Source: Peterkaempfera bronchialis
GTDB lineage: Bacteria; Actinomycetota; Actinomycetes; Streptomycetales; Streptomycetaceae
NCBI RefSeq assembly: GCF_003258605.2
Contig: NZ_CP031264.1
Coordinates: 744,001-808,000 of the forward strand
Reading direction: 5' to 3'
DNA: 64,000 nucleotides
The position numbers were made by a program, and so were the translations under genes. This document shows, piece by piece, positions 8,214 to 16,798 of this stretch (position 1 is the first letter of the stretch; each line of letters begins with the position of its first letter). The notes beneath the pieces are model-generated. The model was not told where the DNA came from. It saw only the letters and a program-made list of their open reading frames with translations, and searched no databases.

Positions 8214-9487
8214 GCGTTCTCCCCCCTAGCGGTCCGCGATGTCGCGGAGTGACTGGTCGTCCCGGCTGTGCGGTGACGCGGTCGGCCAGCCCAGGCCACG
8301 GGCCCGGGCGACGGCGGCGTAGGTCTGCACCGAGACGCGCGCCACCTCCCGCTGGTCGAACTCCCGGTTGGCCCTGCGGCGGGCGGCTCCCCGAGCCGCC
8401 GCCGCAGGTCGCCGTCGGTGAGCAGCCGGTCGACGGCGGCGGTGAGCGCCGCCGGGTCGCCCGGCGGGGCGAGCAGCAGATGCTCGCCGTGGGTGCCGAT
8501 CTCCCGGCAGCCCCGGATGTCGCTCAGCACCATGGGGAGGCCGCAGGCGGCGGCCTCCATGGCGGAGCGGGAGAAGCCCTCCCGGTAGGAGGGGAGGACA
8601 AAGAGGTCGAGCGCCGCGTAGACGTCGGGCATGTCGTCGCGTTCGCCGAGGAACTCCACGCCGCCGAGGGCGTCGGCGAGGGCGTCGGACTTATCGGGGT
8701 CGTCGGGGCCGATCCAGGCGAAGCGGGCCTTGCCGGTGAGTGCGCGGGCGGTGGCGGCGTACTCGCGGATGCCCTTCTCGGCGACCCTGCGGCCCACTCC
8801 GGCGACCAGCAGTTCTCCGTCGGCGACGCCGAGTCGGGCGCGGACGCGGGCGCGGGCGGCCTCCCGGTCCGGTCCGGTGGCGAAGCGGTCGAGGTCGACG
8901 CCGTTGCCGACCACCCGGGAGCGCCGGGCGGGCACCGCGCGGGCGAGGGTGCGGCGGTCCTCGCCGTTCTGGTACAGCTCGGCGTGCGAGAAGCGGCCGG
9001 CCAGGGCCTCGGCGCCGAGTACCAGGGCCCGTTTGGCGAGCGGGTCGTGCGCCTGGGCCCAGAGTCCATGGCAGGTGTTGACCACCACGGGCACCCGGGC
9101 GGCGCGGCCGAGGATGCGGCCGAGGACGCCGGTCTTGGGGTTGTGGGTGTGCAGTACGTCGGGCCGGATGCGGCGCAGCGCGGTGAGCAGTTCGCGGGCG
9201 GCGGCGGCGTCGCCGCGCGGGTTCCAGGCGCGGGTGAGGGCGGGCAGCGGCACATGGGTGACGCCGAGTGCCTCCACCTGGGCGACATAGGGGCCGGGGG
9301 CGCTGATGCCGTAGGTCTCGAAGCCGCTCTCCACGTCGTGCCGCAGCTCGGTGGCGAGCAGCAGTTGGAGGCTCATGTCGACGGTGGTGAGGTGGGCGAC
9401 CCGCAGCGGTCGGCCGCCGGGGCCGCGCAGGGCGGCGGGGGACGTGCCGTGGGCGGGGGACGTGCCGTGGGCGGGCGCGTCAGGCAC
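8210..9487 (-). CDS. Glycosyltransferase family 4, C-terminus altered by an apparent frameshift
   Basis: The first 360 residues read as a normal GT4 (GT-B fold) enzyme. HTHNPKTGVLG, a donor-site region LPSYREGFSRSAMEAAACGLP and the preceding glycine-rich strands are visible. After RRRLGE (codons ending near 8387) the frame becomes Pro/Ser/Arg-rich nonsense. Inserting one G there (a C on the plus strand near 8386-8387) restores a family-like tail (ARRRANREFDQREV onward) that ends at TAG 8226-8228. As written, the frame instead runs to 8210 and overlaps the next start. The gene start overlaps the upstream deacetylase by eight bases. It may be a sequencing error or a recent mutation; if real, the C-terminal helix that crosses back to the N-domain is lost. 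Confidence 0.8.
   Translation of the reverse strand: MPDAPAHGTSPAHGTSPAALRGPGGRPLRVAHLTTVDMSLQLLLATELRHDVESGFETYGISAPGPYVAQVEALGVTHVPLPALTRAWNPRGDAAAARELLTALRRIRPDVLHTHNPKTGVLGRILGRAARVPVVVNTCHGLWAQAHDPLAKRALVLGAEALAGRFSHAELYQNGEDRRTLARAVPARRSRVVGNGVDLDRFATGPDREAARARVRARLGVADGELLVAGVGRRVAEKGIREYAATARALTGKARFAWIGPDDPDKSDALADALGGVEFLGERDDMPDVYAALDLFVLPSYREGFSRSAMEAAACGLPMVLSDIRGCREIGTHGEHLLLAPPGDPAALTAAVDRLLTDGDLRRRLGEPPAAGPTGSSTSGRWRASRCRPTPPSPGPVAWAGRPRHRTAGTTSHSATSRTARGENA
9437..9472. repeat. 18-bp tandem duplication in the GT4 N-terminus
   Basis: An 18-base unit (GGGGGACGTGCCGTGGGC) is present twice, at 9437-9454 and 9455-9472. It encodes a repeated six-residue AHGTSP near the N-terminus of the GT4 protein and keeps the frame. 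Confidence 0.85.
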
Positions 9488-10313
9488 GGACGCCCACCGC
9501 CTTGGCTGCGGCGACCAGGCGGGCGTAGGCGCGTTCGGGGAGGAGGCGGCCGGTGAGCTTGGCGCGGAAGAAGTCGAGCGGGTCGGTGCGGCGGACCGGG
9601 ACGCGGCGCAGCCGTACCGGGTCGAAGCCGGGCAGGTTGCGGCCGACCTCGCCGGTGGCGGCGCTGCGGAAGCGGGCCCGCAGGGCGGGTTCCATATGCG
9701 GCACGGGGACGCCCCAGGTGTAGGCGTAGTGCCGGGGGCGGGTGCCGAGGTGCTGCTCGATGTCGTCGCCGCAGGCGTCGAGTTCGGCGGTGGAGAGCAG
9801 CTGCGGCCGGGCGTGGCTGCGGGTGTGGTTGGCGACGGTGCAGAGGCCGCCGGCGGTCATCTCGGCGAGCTGGTCCCAGGTCAGGGCGGGGGCGCCGGCC
9901 GCTTTGGCGGTGGAGCCCTCCCAGCGCATCTCGCCGCCGATGTGGCCGCTGGCGAGGTAGATGGTGAAGGGCAGGCCGCGTTCTCTGAGGACCGGCCAGG
10001 CGTGGTCGTACACATCGGCGAAGCCGTCGTCGAAGGTGAGGACGGCGGTGCCGGTGCGGTTGCCCCGTTCCAGCCGGTCGACGGCCTCGTCCAGTGGGAC
10101 GACGGGGCGGCCGGGTAAGTCGGCCAGCAGGTCCATCTGGGCGGTGAAGTCGGCTGTGGAGACGTCCAGTTCATCGGGTGAGCCACCGCCGACGCGGTGG
10201 TAGATGAGCAGCGTGGCGCCCTCGGCGGGGCGGCTGCCGGCAGCACGGGCGAGGTGCTGCTTGACCCGGGTGCGGGCGCCGCCGGGCTCTGTCGGCACGG
10301 TGGTGCGGCTCAT
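9480..10313 (-). CDS. Polysaccharide deacetylase (CE4/NodB family)
   Basis: 277 residues from ATG 10313, which follows a GAGGGGGGAA site; the frame is open further up to 10391 without a better site. NodB motif 1 is TFDDG (93-97) with the catalytic Asp95 and metal-binding Asp96. Motif 2 is HTRSH (His163, His167). No signal peptide is evident, so it may act on cytoplasmic or lipid-linked intermediates, or leave by another route. CE4 enzymes remove N- or O-acetyl groups from glycans. Its 3' end overlaps the GT4 start by eight bases, so it heads a coupled operon with the GT4 and the initiating transferase. Confidence 0.88.
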   Translation of the reverse strand: MSRTTVPTEPGGARTRVKQHLARAAGSRPAEGATLLIYHRVGGGSPDELDVSTADFTAQMDLLADLPGRPVVPLDEAVDRLERGNRTGTAVLTFDDGFADVYDHAWPVLRERGLPFTIYLASGHIGGEMRWEGSTAKAAGAPALTWDQLAEMTAGGLCTVANHTRSHARPQLLSTAELDACGDDIEQHLGTRPRHYAYTWGVPVPHMEPALRARFRSAATGEVGRNLPGFDPVRLRRVPVRRTDPLDFFRAKLTGRLLPERAYARLVAAAKAVGVRA

Positions 10314-10515
10314 GGTTCCGGTTCCCCCCTCTGCGAGACCCTCCCCGGCGTCGCGGCCCGGCGGTGGTGCCCTCCACCGGACGAGGACCACCTTAGGGGG
10401 AAGTGTGGGGCTGCTGCCCCGGAAATGTGAAAGAAGCGAGAAGGTAGGCGGATGATCGGCCGATATGCATACTGCCCGGGCAGAGCCGGTCAGGCCGGGC
10501 AGTCAGACCGGGCAG

Positions 10516-11103
10516 TCAGGCGGTGCCGGGTCGGGCTGGGCCGGGGCCGGTGGGGAGCAGTCCTCGGAGCACCGTCACCGCCGCCTCGGCGTCGTCCACG
10601 GTGACGGTGAAGCGACGGCCGCCGCCGAGTTCCAGGACCAGCGCCGGGCCCTTGCGCACCACCACGGCGGCGCCGTGGCTCTGCCGGTAGCGGTAGCCCC
10701 AGCCGCCCCAGTGCATGGGGGTGCAGGGCTGGTAGCTGGCGTCCACCACATCGGCGAGCGGGATGCGGCGGCGCGGCAGCCCGACATGGCCGCAGCGCAC
10801 CTCCAGGGCGTCCCGGTCGATCCGGACATGAACATGCACAAATGCAAGGGTCCCGGTCAGCAGCAGCAGGCCGATGGCGAGGCAGCCGGCCACCGTCATC
10901 ACCCAGGCGGCCGGGCCGTCGGTGTCCGGCACAGTGACCGCGACCAGCACACCGAGCGCGAGACAGGCCGCCCCGACCCCGGCCAGCAGCCACTGGTGGC
11001 GGTTGTGGGCGGTGCCGCTCCAGAGCGGCGGCACGGGAAGAGACCGGCTCAGCGCCGAGGCGCCCACCGGACGTCCTTCACGATCGCTCTCCGCATCCTC
11101 CAT
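10516..11103 (-). CDS. Small membrane protein with PH-like cytoplasmic domain
   Basis: 195 residues from ATG 11103. A charged N-terminus of about 30 residues precedes two adjacent membrane helices (about 38-56 and 65-86), then a beta-rich soluble domain. That domain contains ALEVRCGHVGLPRRRIPLADV, GGWGYRYR and GRRFTVTVDDAE, the pattern of bacterial PH-like domains in actinobacterial membrane proteins. Function is unknown. No clear ribosome site precedes the ATG, and a TATACC box lies only about a dozen bases upstream, so the transcript could be nearly leaderless. It is divergent from the next deacetylase gene. Confidence 0.65.
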   Translation of the reverse strand: MEDAESDREGRPVGASALSRSLPVPPLWSGTAHNRHQWLLAGVGAACLALGVLVAVTVPDTDGPAAWVMTVAGCLAIGLLLLTGTLAFVHVHVRIDRDALEVRCGHVGLPRRRIPLADVVDASYQPCTPMHWGGWGYRYRQSHGAAVVVRKGPALVLELGGGRRFTVTVDDAEAAVTVLRGLLPTGPGPARPGTA

Positions 11104-11410
11104 GGACCACACGGTATACCGGATACCCGGGCTGGGCACGGGCAAGCACAAGGGGGTTCCCACCGGAGGCCGCCGGGCCACCGCCCACGGCCGCCGCGCG
11201 GAAATTCCCGCCTCCCCTGTACAACCATCCACGGAATGTAGGTGTCTGTACTACGTTGAGCGACCCGGGACGGGGTGGGGAGCCCCCTCGCGGGCCGTCG
11301 TCGCTCCGGGCGGGGCAACTCCGCCCCACCGCACTACCACCGCCGGGAGGACGGGGCCGCCGTCCCTCCGGCGAAACCGCCGCGCCGCCCAGGCGTCGGA
11401 AGGGGGAACC

Positions 11411-12418
11411 GTGCCGCAGCCGGAAACCACCACGCGTTCATCCACCGCCATGATCACGACATTCGCGCCCGCACCGGGCCGCCACCCCGTACCCGTGACC
11501 GACCGCCGCCGGCGCCGACTGGACGCCCTGCTCCGCCACTCGCCCGCGCAACCGGTCTTCCGGGCCAGGGCAGCGCGCCGGCTCTCCGTACTCGCCTACC
11601 ACGAGATCGACGACCCGACCGCCTTCGCCGCCCAGATGGACCGGCTGCTGCGGCTGGCCCGCCCGGTGTCGCTGGACGAGGTGCAGCGGGCCTCGGTGGA
11701 GGACCGGCCGCTGCCGCCGCGCAGCGTGCTGGTCACCTTCGACGACGGCGACCGGTCGGTCGTCACCGAGGGGCTGCCGGTGCTGGCCCGCCGCTCCATC
11801 CCGGCGGTGGCGTTCGTGGTGGCCGGTCTGGTCGGCGGCGACCAGCCGTTCTGGTGGCGGGAGGCGCACTTCCTGGCCCGGCACGGCGGCACCGCCCGGT
11901 CGCTGCCGCCCGGCGGAGCGCCGGAGGCGGTGGTCCGGCGGATGAAGGCGCTGCCGGACCCGGACCGCCGCCGCAGCCTGGCCGAGATGCGGGTGAGTGC
12001 CACCCGGCGCGCGCCCCGGCAGGCCCAGCTCTCCCCCGAGGACCTGCACACCCTGCGCGGCTCCGGCGTGCGGATCGGCAACCACACGCTGGGCCACCCC
12101 TGCCTGGACCACTGCGACGAGCCCACGGTGCGTACCGAGATCGTCGATGCGCACCGGTCGCTGGAGCGGTGGCTGGGCGAACCGCCGACCGCGTTCGCGT
12201 ACCCGAACGGCAACTTCGACTCCCGGGCGGACGGGGTGCTGCGGGAGCTGGGCTACCGGCTGGGGTTCCTCTTCGACCACCGCCACGAGGCGCTGCTGCC
12301 GAGGAATCCGCTGCGGATCAGCCGACTTCGGGTGAACGCCTCCACAAGCCTGCACCGGTTCGACACAATCCTCTCGGGCCTGCACCCGGCGGTGCACCGG
12401 CTGCGCGGCGGCACCTGA
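11411..12418 (+). CDS. Polysaccharide deacetylase (CE4 family)
   Basis: 335 residues from GTG 11411, preceded by AGGGGGAA; ATG 11450 is an alternative. LAYHEID (62-68), motif 1 TFDDGD (109-114), motif 2 HTLGHPC with His225 and His229, and motif 3 FAYPNG (262-267) are present, so all key CE4 elements are intact. There is no signal peptide, as in several deacetylases of exopolysaccharide loci. It probably deacetylates the amino sugars of the same glycan as the 9.5-kb deacetylase. Its last codons are the first member of a degenerate triplicated segment that continues for about 250 bases downstream. Confidence 0.87.
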   Translation: MPQPETTTRSSTAMITTFAPAPGRHPVPVTDRRRRRLDALLRHSPAQPVFRARAARRLSVLAYHEIDDPTAFAAQMDRLLRLARPVSLDEVQRASVEDRPLPPRSVLVTFDDGDRSVVTEGLPVLARRSIPAVAFVVAGLVGGDQPFWWREAHFLARHGGTARSLPPGGAPEAVVRRMKALPDPDRRRSLAEMRVSATRRAPRQAQLSPEDLHTLRGSGVRIGNHTLGHPCLDHCDEPTVRTEIVDAHRSLERWLGEPPTAFAYPNGNFDSRADGVLRELGYRLGFLFDHRHEALLPRNPLRISRLRVNASTSLHRFDTILSGLHPAVHRLRGGT

Positions 12419-12638
12419 CGGCCCGACGACGGCCGGGACACCGCACGGGGGCAGGCCGCCTCGTACGGGACGGGCCGGGGGGCGCGCGGTCGCACGGCCT
12501 GCGCCTGACGGCGCACCGACTACACGACGACAGTTGGGGGACCACACCGGGGCAGGCCGCACAGGCGAGGCGCGTGCCAGGCGGGCCGGGGAGAGCAGGG
12601 TCATGCGACCTGCACCCGACGGTGCACCGGCTGCGCGG
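12379..12638. repeat. Three degenerate tandem copies of the deacetylase 3' end
   Basis: A segment beginning CCTGCACCCGGCGGTGCACC recurs at about 12379, 12498 and 12609, with periods of 119 and 111 bases. The first copy encodes the last residues of the deacetylase (HPAVHRLRG). The second and third are diverged (LTAHRLHD, HPTVHRLRG) and lie in the gap before the GNAT gene. The rest of the 12419-12705 interval holds no convincing gene. Confidence 0.6.
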
Positions 12639-12705
12639 GCGGGGGCCTCATGCCGGGCGGGCCGGGGGTGGGGGCAGTGACAGGGGGGACGCGGGTGGGG
12701 CAGCG

Positions 12706-13782
12706 GTGGGTGGGGGTGCGCAGCCGGAGGTTCACCGTTCCCCTGTGTTGCCCGTCGGGGTCGAGGAGGGCTGGCGGGAGCTGGTCGCGGGTGATCCGGG
12801 CGGGTCGTGGTTCATGACGCCGGACTGGGTGCTCGCCTGGTGGGAGACGCTGGGCGCGGATCTGCCGGCGGGCGCCGCCGAGGTGGCGGTCTGGCGGGGC
12901 CCGGGCGGCGCGGTGGAGGCGGTGGCGCCACTGCTCCGTACCCGGCTGCGGCTGCACCCGAGGGCGCCGCTGTCGGTGGACTGCCTGACGGTGCTGGGTT
13001 CGGGCGCGGGCGCGGCCGACCACTGCGGCTTCCCGGCGCTGCCGGGGCGGCGGGCCGAGGTGCGGGACTGGCTGGCCGGGCGGGCCCGCAGCAGCAGCCT
13101 CTGGCTGCCCGGTCTCGATCCCGGACAGGCCACTCTGCTGCCGCCCGGGGCGCGGGAGGTGGAGCGCACGCCCTGCCCGCGCGCCGACCTCTCGGCAGGG
13201 ACGGAGGCGCTGGGCTCCCGGCAGTTCCGGTCCACCGTCCGCCGGTACGGGCGCAAGCTCGCCGCCGCCGGGGTGTCCTTCCGCTGGGTGCCGCCCAAGG
13301 AGGCCGGGCCCGAGCTGCTGGACGAGGTGATGCGGCTGCACCTGCTGCGGCGTGCCGCGCTGGGCCGCCCCACCACCTTCGACGCCGGGCGCCGCCCGCT
13401 CCATCTGCGGGTGATGGAGCGGGCGGCGCAGGGAACCGGGCCCGAGCGGGGCCCGGCCCTGCTGGTGGCCTCGGCGGGCGGCCGGGTGGTCGGCGGGCTG
13501 TACGGGTTCCTGTGGGGCGACACCTTCGGGTACTACCAGATCGGCTGGGACCCGGCGTGGGCGCCGCTGCGGCTGGGCACCGCGATCATCGCGGAGGCGC
13601 TGGCGGCCTGCGCCGACCGGGGGGTGCGGACCTTCGACTTCCTGCGCGGCACCGAGCCGTACAAGTACCGCTTCGGCGCCGTGGACCGGGACGACATCGG
13701 CTGGCTGGTCCCGCACGGCGCGGGCGGCGCCCTGATCGGGCTGCGGCAGCGCGCCAGGTCCCGCCGCGCGGCGAGGCGCTGA
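12706..13782 (+). CDS. GNAT-fold acyltransferase, BioF2/FemX-like (polysaccharide locus type)
   Basis: About 358 residues. The C-terminal half is the acetyltransferase_6 (BioF2/CelD-like) domain: SRQFRSTVRRYGRKL, a VGGLYGFLWGDTFGYYQIGWDP strand pair, and the terminal FDFLRGTEPYKYRFG signature. Such proteins are common in exopolysaccharide clusters and are thought to acylate or aminoacylate sugars. The start is uncertain: GTG 12706 gives a complete protein but has only a G-rich stretch before it, and GTG 12745 is possible. It converges with the PHP gene, with 14 bases between stop codons. Confidence 0.72.
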   Translation: MGGGAQPEVHRSPVLPVGVEEGWRELVAGDPGGSWFMTPDWVLAWWETLGADLPAGAAEVAVWRGPGGAVEAVAPLLRTRLRLHPRAPLSVDCLTVLGSGAGAADHCGFPALPGRRAEVRDWLAGRARSSSLWLPGLDPGQATLLPPGAREVERTPCPRADLSAGTEALGSRQFRSTVRRYGRKLAAAGVSFRWVPPKEAGPELLDEVMRLHLLRRAALGRPTTFDAGRRPLHLRVMERAAQGTGPERGPALLVASAGGRVVGGLYGFLWGDTFGYYQIGWDPAWAPLRLGTAIIAEALAACADRGVRTFDFLRGTEPYKYRFGAVDRDDIGWLVPHGAGGALIGLRQRARSRRAARR

Positions 13783-13802
13783 GGCGGGCGCGGCGGTCAG
13801 CG
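13777..13802. terminator. Hairpin containing both convergent stop codons
   Basis: CGCTGA (13777-13782) pairs with TCAGCG (13797-13802), a 6-bp stem whose arms contain the TGA of the GNAT gene and the TGA of the PHP gene. The loop is G-rich. Confidence 0.35.
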
Positions 13803-14810
13803 GCGGGCGCGGCTCCAGGCCAGCAGCCGGTCGGCGGTGAGGGTGTTGACCACCCGGGCGGCGGGCACGCCGCACTCCTCGGCGCGGGCGCAGCCGTAGA
13901 TCTGCCAGTCGAGCTGGCCGGGGGCGTGGGCGTCGGTGTCGATGGCGAACACCACCCCGGCGTCCAGGGCCTTGCGGATCAGGCGGCGCGGCGGGTCCAG
14001 CCGGTCCGGGCGGGAGTTGATCTCCACGGCGGTGCCGTGTTCCGCGCAGGCGGCGAAGACGGCGTCGGCGTCGAAGGCGGACTCGGGCCGTCCCCGGCCC
14101 GTCACCAGGCGCCCGGTGCAGTGGCCCAGGATGTCGACCCGGGGGTTGGTGACGGCGGCGACCATCCGGCGGGTCATCGCGGGGGCGTCCATCCGCAGCT
14201 TGGAGTGGACCGAGGCGACCACGATGTCCAGCTGCGCCAGCAGGTCGGGCTCCTGGTCCAGGGTGCCGTCGTCCAGGATGTCGCACTCGATGCCGGTGAG
14301 CAGCCGGAACGGGGCGAGGTCGGCGTTGAGCCGGGCGACCACCCGCAGTTGCTCGCGCAGGCGGTCGGGGCTGAGGCCGCGGGCGACGGTGAGCCGAGGC
14401 GAGTGGTCGGTGAGGACGGCCCAGCGGTGGCCCAGGTCGCGGGCGGTCTCGGCCATCAGCGCGATCGGGCTGCCGCCGTCGGACCAGTCCGAGTGCAGAT
14501 GGCAGTCGCCGAGCAGGGCGGCGCGCAGCCGCTGCCCGCCCTCGGTGAGCGGGGTGCGGGCGCGCTGTTCCAGGTCGGCGAGGTAGTCGGGGGTGGCACC
14601 GCGCAGCGCCTGGTCGACGGCGGTGGCGGTCTTGGGGCCGATGCCGGGCAGCTCGGTGAGGGTGCCCGCCCGGTGGCGGCTCTCCAGTTCGGGCCCGGGG
14701 AGGGCGGCGATGGTGGCGGACGCGGTGCGGAACGCCTTCACCCTGGGGGTGGCGGCCTGTTCGCGTTCCAGCAGGAAGGCGATGCGGTTCAGCGCCTCGA
14801 CCGGGTCCAC
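13797..14810 (-). CDS. PHP-domain phosphoesterase with PolX-like helix-hairpin-helix N-terminus
   Basis: 337 residues from GTG 14810, which has a perfect AGGAGG. Residues 1-90 look like the 8-kDa helix-hairpin-helix region of family X polymerases (LTELPGIGPKTATAVDQAL at 51-69). From about residue 100 there is a PHP domain: GDCHLHSDWSDG with His104 and His106, VLTDHSPR, GIECDIL, and a C-terminal DTDAHAPGQL metal site. The polymerase palm and thumb that normally sit between these parts in bacterial PolX are absent. PHP domains of PolX are 3'-5' exonucleases or 3'-phosphatases. It lies 16 bases downstream of ku on the same strand, so a role in processing ends during NHEJ is a reasonable inference. 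Confidence 0.82.
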   Translation of the reverse strand: MDPVEALNRIAFLLEREQAATPRVKAFRTASATIAALPGPELESRHRAGTLTELPGIGPKTATAVDQALRGATPDYLADLEQRARTPLTEGGQRLRAALLGDCHLHSDWSDGGSPIALMAETARDLGHRWAVLTDHSPRLTVARGLSPDRLREQLRVVARLNADLAPFRLLTGIECDILDDGTLDQEPDLLAQLDIVVASVHSKLRMDAPAMTRRMVAAVTNPRVDILGHCTGRLVTGRGRPESAFDADAVFAACAEHGTAVEINSRPDRLDPPRRLIRKALDAGVVFAIDTDAHAPGQLDWQIYGCARAEECGVPAARVVNTLTADRLLAWSRARR

Positions 14811-14826
14811 GGGGCCTCCTCGCGAG

Positions 14827-15849
14827 TCAGGCGCTGGCCCGCCTGCGGGCTGCCGCGGTCTTCTTGGCGGGCTTCTCGCCGGTCTTCTCGGCAGGCTGCC
14901 CGCCGGCCTTCCCGGCAGTCTTCTCGGGGCTCTTCCGGCCGCCGGAGGAGGCCGTCTTCTTCGCCTCGGGCTGCTGCTTCCGCGCGGTCTTCCGCGCGGC
15001 CGGCTGCTTCGCGGCACTCTTCCGGGGCGGCTTCCCCTCCTCCGGCTCCTCCGGCTCGCCGGCGGTCCGGCTGCGCTCGGCAGCCTTGACGCTGGCGGAC
15101 AGCGCGGCCATCAGGTCGATGACATTGTCGGGGGCGCCCTCGCCGGCCTCCTCCTCGCTCGGCGGCTCCACCCCCTCCAGCTTGGCGGCGACCAGGGTGT
15201 CCAGGGCGTGCTGGTAGTCGTCGTGCAGGGCCTGGAGGTCGAAGTCCTCGCTGAGGGTGTCCATCAGCGAGGTGGCCATGCTCAGCTCCTGGGGCCGGAC
15301 CTCGACCTTGCCCTGCGGTTCGAGGCCGGATGCCGAGCGCACCTCGTCGGGCCAGAGCATGGTCTGGAGCACCAGCAGGTCACCCCGGACCCGCAGCAGC
15401 GCCAGGCTCTCCCGGGTACGCAGCGTGATCTTGGTGACGGCCGCCCGGCCGGTGCCCGCCAGCGCCTCCCGCAGCAGCACATAGGGCTTGGCGGCGGCCG
15501 GGGTGGCGGTCTGGAGGTAGTAGGGCTTGGCCAGCAGCAGCGGATCGACCTCGGAGGCGTCCACAAAGGCCAGCACATCGATGATCTTCTTGCTGGGCAG
15601 CGGCAGCTCCGAGAGGTCCGCGTCGGTCAGCACGGCGGTACGGCCGTCCGGGGACTCATAAGCCTTGGCGATCTCCGCGTAGGGGACCTCGCGGTTCTCC
15701 TTCTCGCAGTACCGCTTCACCCGGATCCGCCCGCCGTCCTCGGCATGGACCTGGTGCAGGCTCACGCCGTGCTCCTCGGTGGCGGGGAAGAGCTGCACCG
15801 GGATGGAGACCAGGCCGAAGGTGATCGCACCTTTCCAGGAACTACGCAT
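14827..15849 (-). CDS. ku: NHEJ end-binding protein Ku
   Basis: 340 residues. The N-terminus MRSSWKGAITFGLVSIPVQL is diagnostic for bacterial Ku, and the core runs to about residue 255. The last 85 residues are a Lys/Ala/Pro-rich tail like the histone-like extensions of streptomycete and mycobacterial Ku, which bind DNA and recruit LigD. Ku homodimers thread onto double-strand break ends. ATG 15849 is only 30 bases from the divergent start of the LigD-type polymerase gene. The longer open frame upstream is antisense to that polymerase and is discounted. Confidence 0.95.
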   Translation of the reverse strand: MRSSWKGAITFGLVSIPVQLFPATEEHGVSLHQVHAEDGGRIRVKRYCEKENREVPYAEIAKAYESPDGRTAVLTDADLSELPLPSKKIIDVLAFVDASEVDPLLLAKPYYLQTATPAAAKPYVLLREALAGTGRAAVTKITLRTRESLALLRVRGDLLVLQTMLWPDEVRSASGLEPQGKVEVRPQELSMATSLMDTLSEDFDLQALHDDYQHALDTLVAAKLEGVEPPSEEEAGEGAPDNVIDLMAALSASVKAAERSRTAGEPEEPEEGKPPRKSAAKQPAARKTARKQQPEAKKTASSGGRKSPEKTAGKAGGQPAEKTGEKPAKKTAAARRRASA

Positions 15850-15879
15850 GCTTCCGTCCCTTCTGGGGACTTTCACGGT

Positions 15880-16782
15880 ATGCCGGACCGGATCGCCACG
15901 ACAGTCGACGGCCGCCCGCTGGCCCTCAGCAACCTGGAGAAGGTCCTGTGGCCGGCGACCGGCTTCACCAAGGGCGAGGCGCTGCACTACTACGCCCTGG
16001 CGGCTCCGGTGCTGCTGCCGCACCTGCGCCGCCGCCCGGCGTCCTTCGTACGGTTCCCGGACGGCGTCGAGGGCGAGCGGTTCTACATCAAGCATCCCCC
16101 GCCCGGGCTGCCCGACTGGGCGCCCACCGTCGAGGTCTCCGGCAAGGACGGGTCGCGCAGGCAGGTCGTGGTGGACGATGTGCCGACCCTGATGGCGCTC
16201 GCCAACCTGGGCGCGCTGGAGCTCCATGTCCCGCAGTGGACGGCGGACGGCGGACCGGATGCCCACGACCTGCTGGTGGTGGACCTCGACCCGGGACCCG
16301 GCGCGGGCCTGCTGGAGTGCTGCCGGGTGGCGTGCCTGGTCCGTGAGGCGCTGGCCGAGGACGGGTTGGAGTGCTGGGTGAAGACCAGCGGCTCCAAGGG
16401 CCTGCACCTGTATGCGCCGCTCGTCCCGGCGCCCGGGCGGCTGGTCTCCGGCTATGCCAAGGCCGTGGCGCAGCGGCTGGAGGCGGACCATCCGGCGCTG
16501 GTGCTGTCCCGGATGGCCCGGCATCTGCGGCCCGGCAAGGTCTTCGTGGACTGGAGCCAGAACGCCAGCGCCAAGACCACCGCCGCCCCGTACACCCTGC
16601 GGGCCCGCCGCACGCCCACCGTGTCCACCCCGGTGACCTGGGAGGAGGTGGCGCACTGCACCCGTCCGGAGCAGCTGGCCTTCACTCCGAGCCAGGTCCT
16701 GGCCCGCGTCGAACGGGACGGCGACCCCTTCGCCTCCCTGACCGACCCCGCCCGCGCCCGGCCGCTGCCGGGCACCCGGTGA
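15880..16782 (+). CDS. LigD-type NHEJ polymerase/primase (stand-alone)
   Basis: 300 residues, the size of a free LigD polymerase domain (archaeo-eukaryotic primase fold). LSNLEKVLWPATGFTKGE near the N-terminus, the metal-binding pair Asp135 and Asp137 in VVDLDPG, TSGSKGLHLY (169-178) and VFVDWSQN are the expected active-site elements. The enzyme adds ribo- or deoxynucleotides at Ku-bound ends before ligation. ATG 15880 has only a weak site (GGGGAC). The gene is divergent from ku and converges with the ligase, so the three NHEJ activities of mycobacterial LigD-Ku are split over separate genes, as is usual in Streptomyces. Confidence 0.93.
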   Translation: MPDRIATTVDGRPLALSNLEKVLWPATGFTKGEALHYYALAAPVLLPHLRRRPASFVRFPDGVEGERFYIKHPPPGLPDWAPTVEVSGKDGSRRQVVVDDVPTLMALANLGALELHVPQWTADGGPDAHDLLVVDLDPGPGAGLLECCRVACLVREALAEDGLECWVKTSGSKGLHLYAPLVPAPGRLVSGYAKAVAQRLEADHPALVLSRMARHLRPGKVFVDWSQNASAKTTAAPYTLRARRTPTVSTPVTWEEVAHCTRPEQLAFTPSQVLARVERDGDPFASLTDPARARPLPGTR

Positions 16783-16798
16783 CCGAGACCGGGCCCGG

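Noticed and set aside
14593-15879. N-terminal extension of the LigD-type polymerase across ku
   Set aside because: It is antisense to ku; the polymerase family begins at the ATG at 15880.
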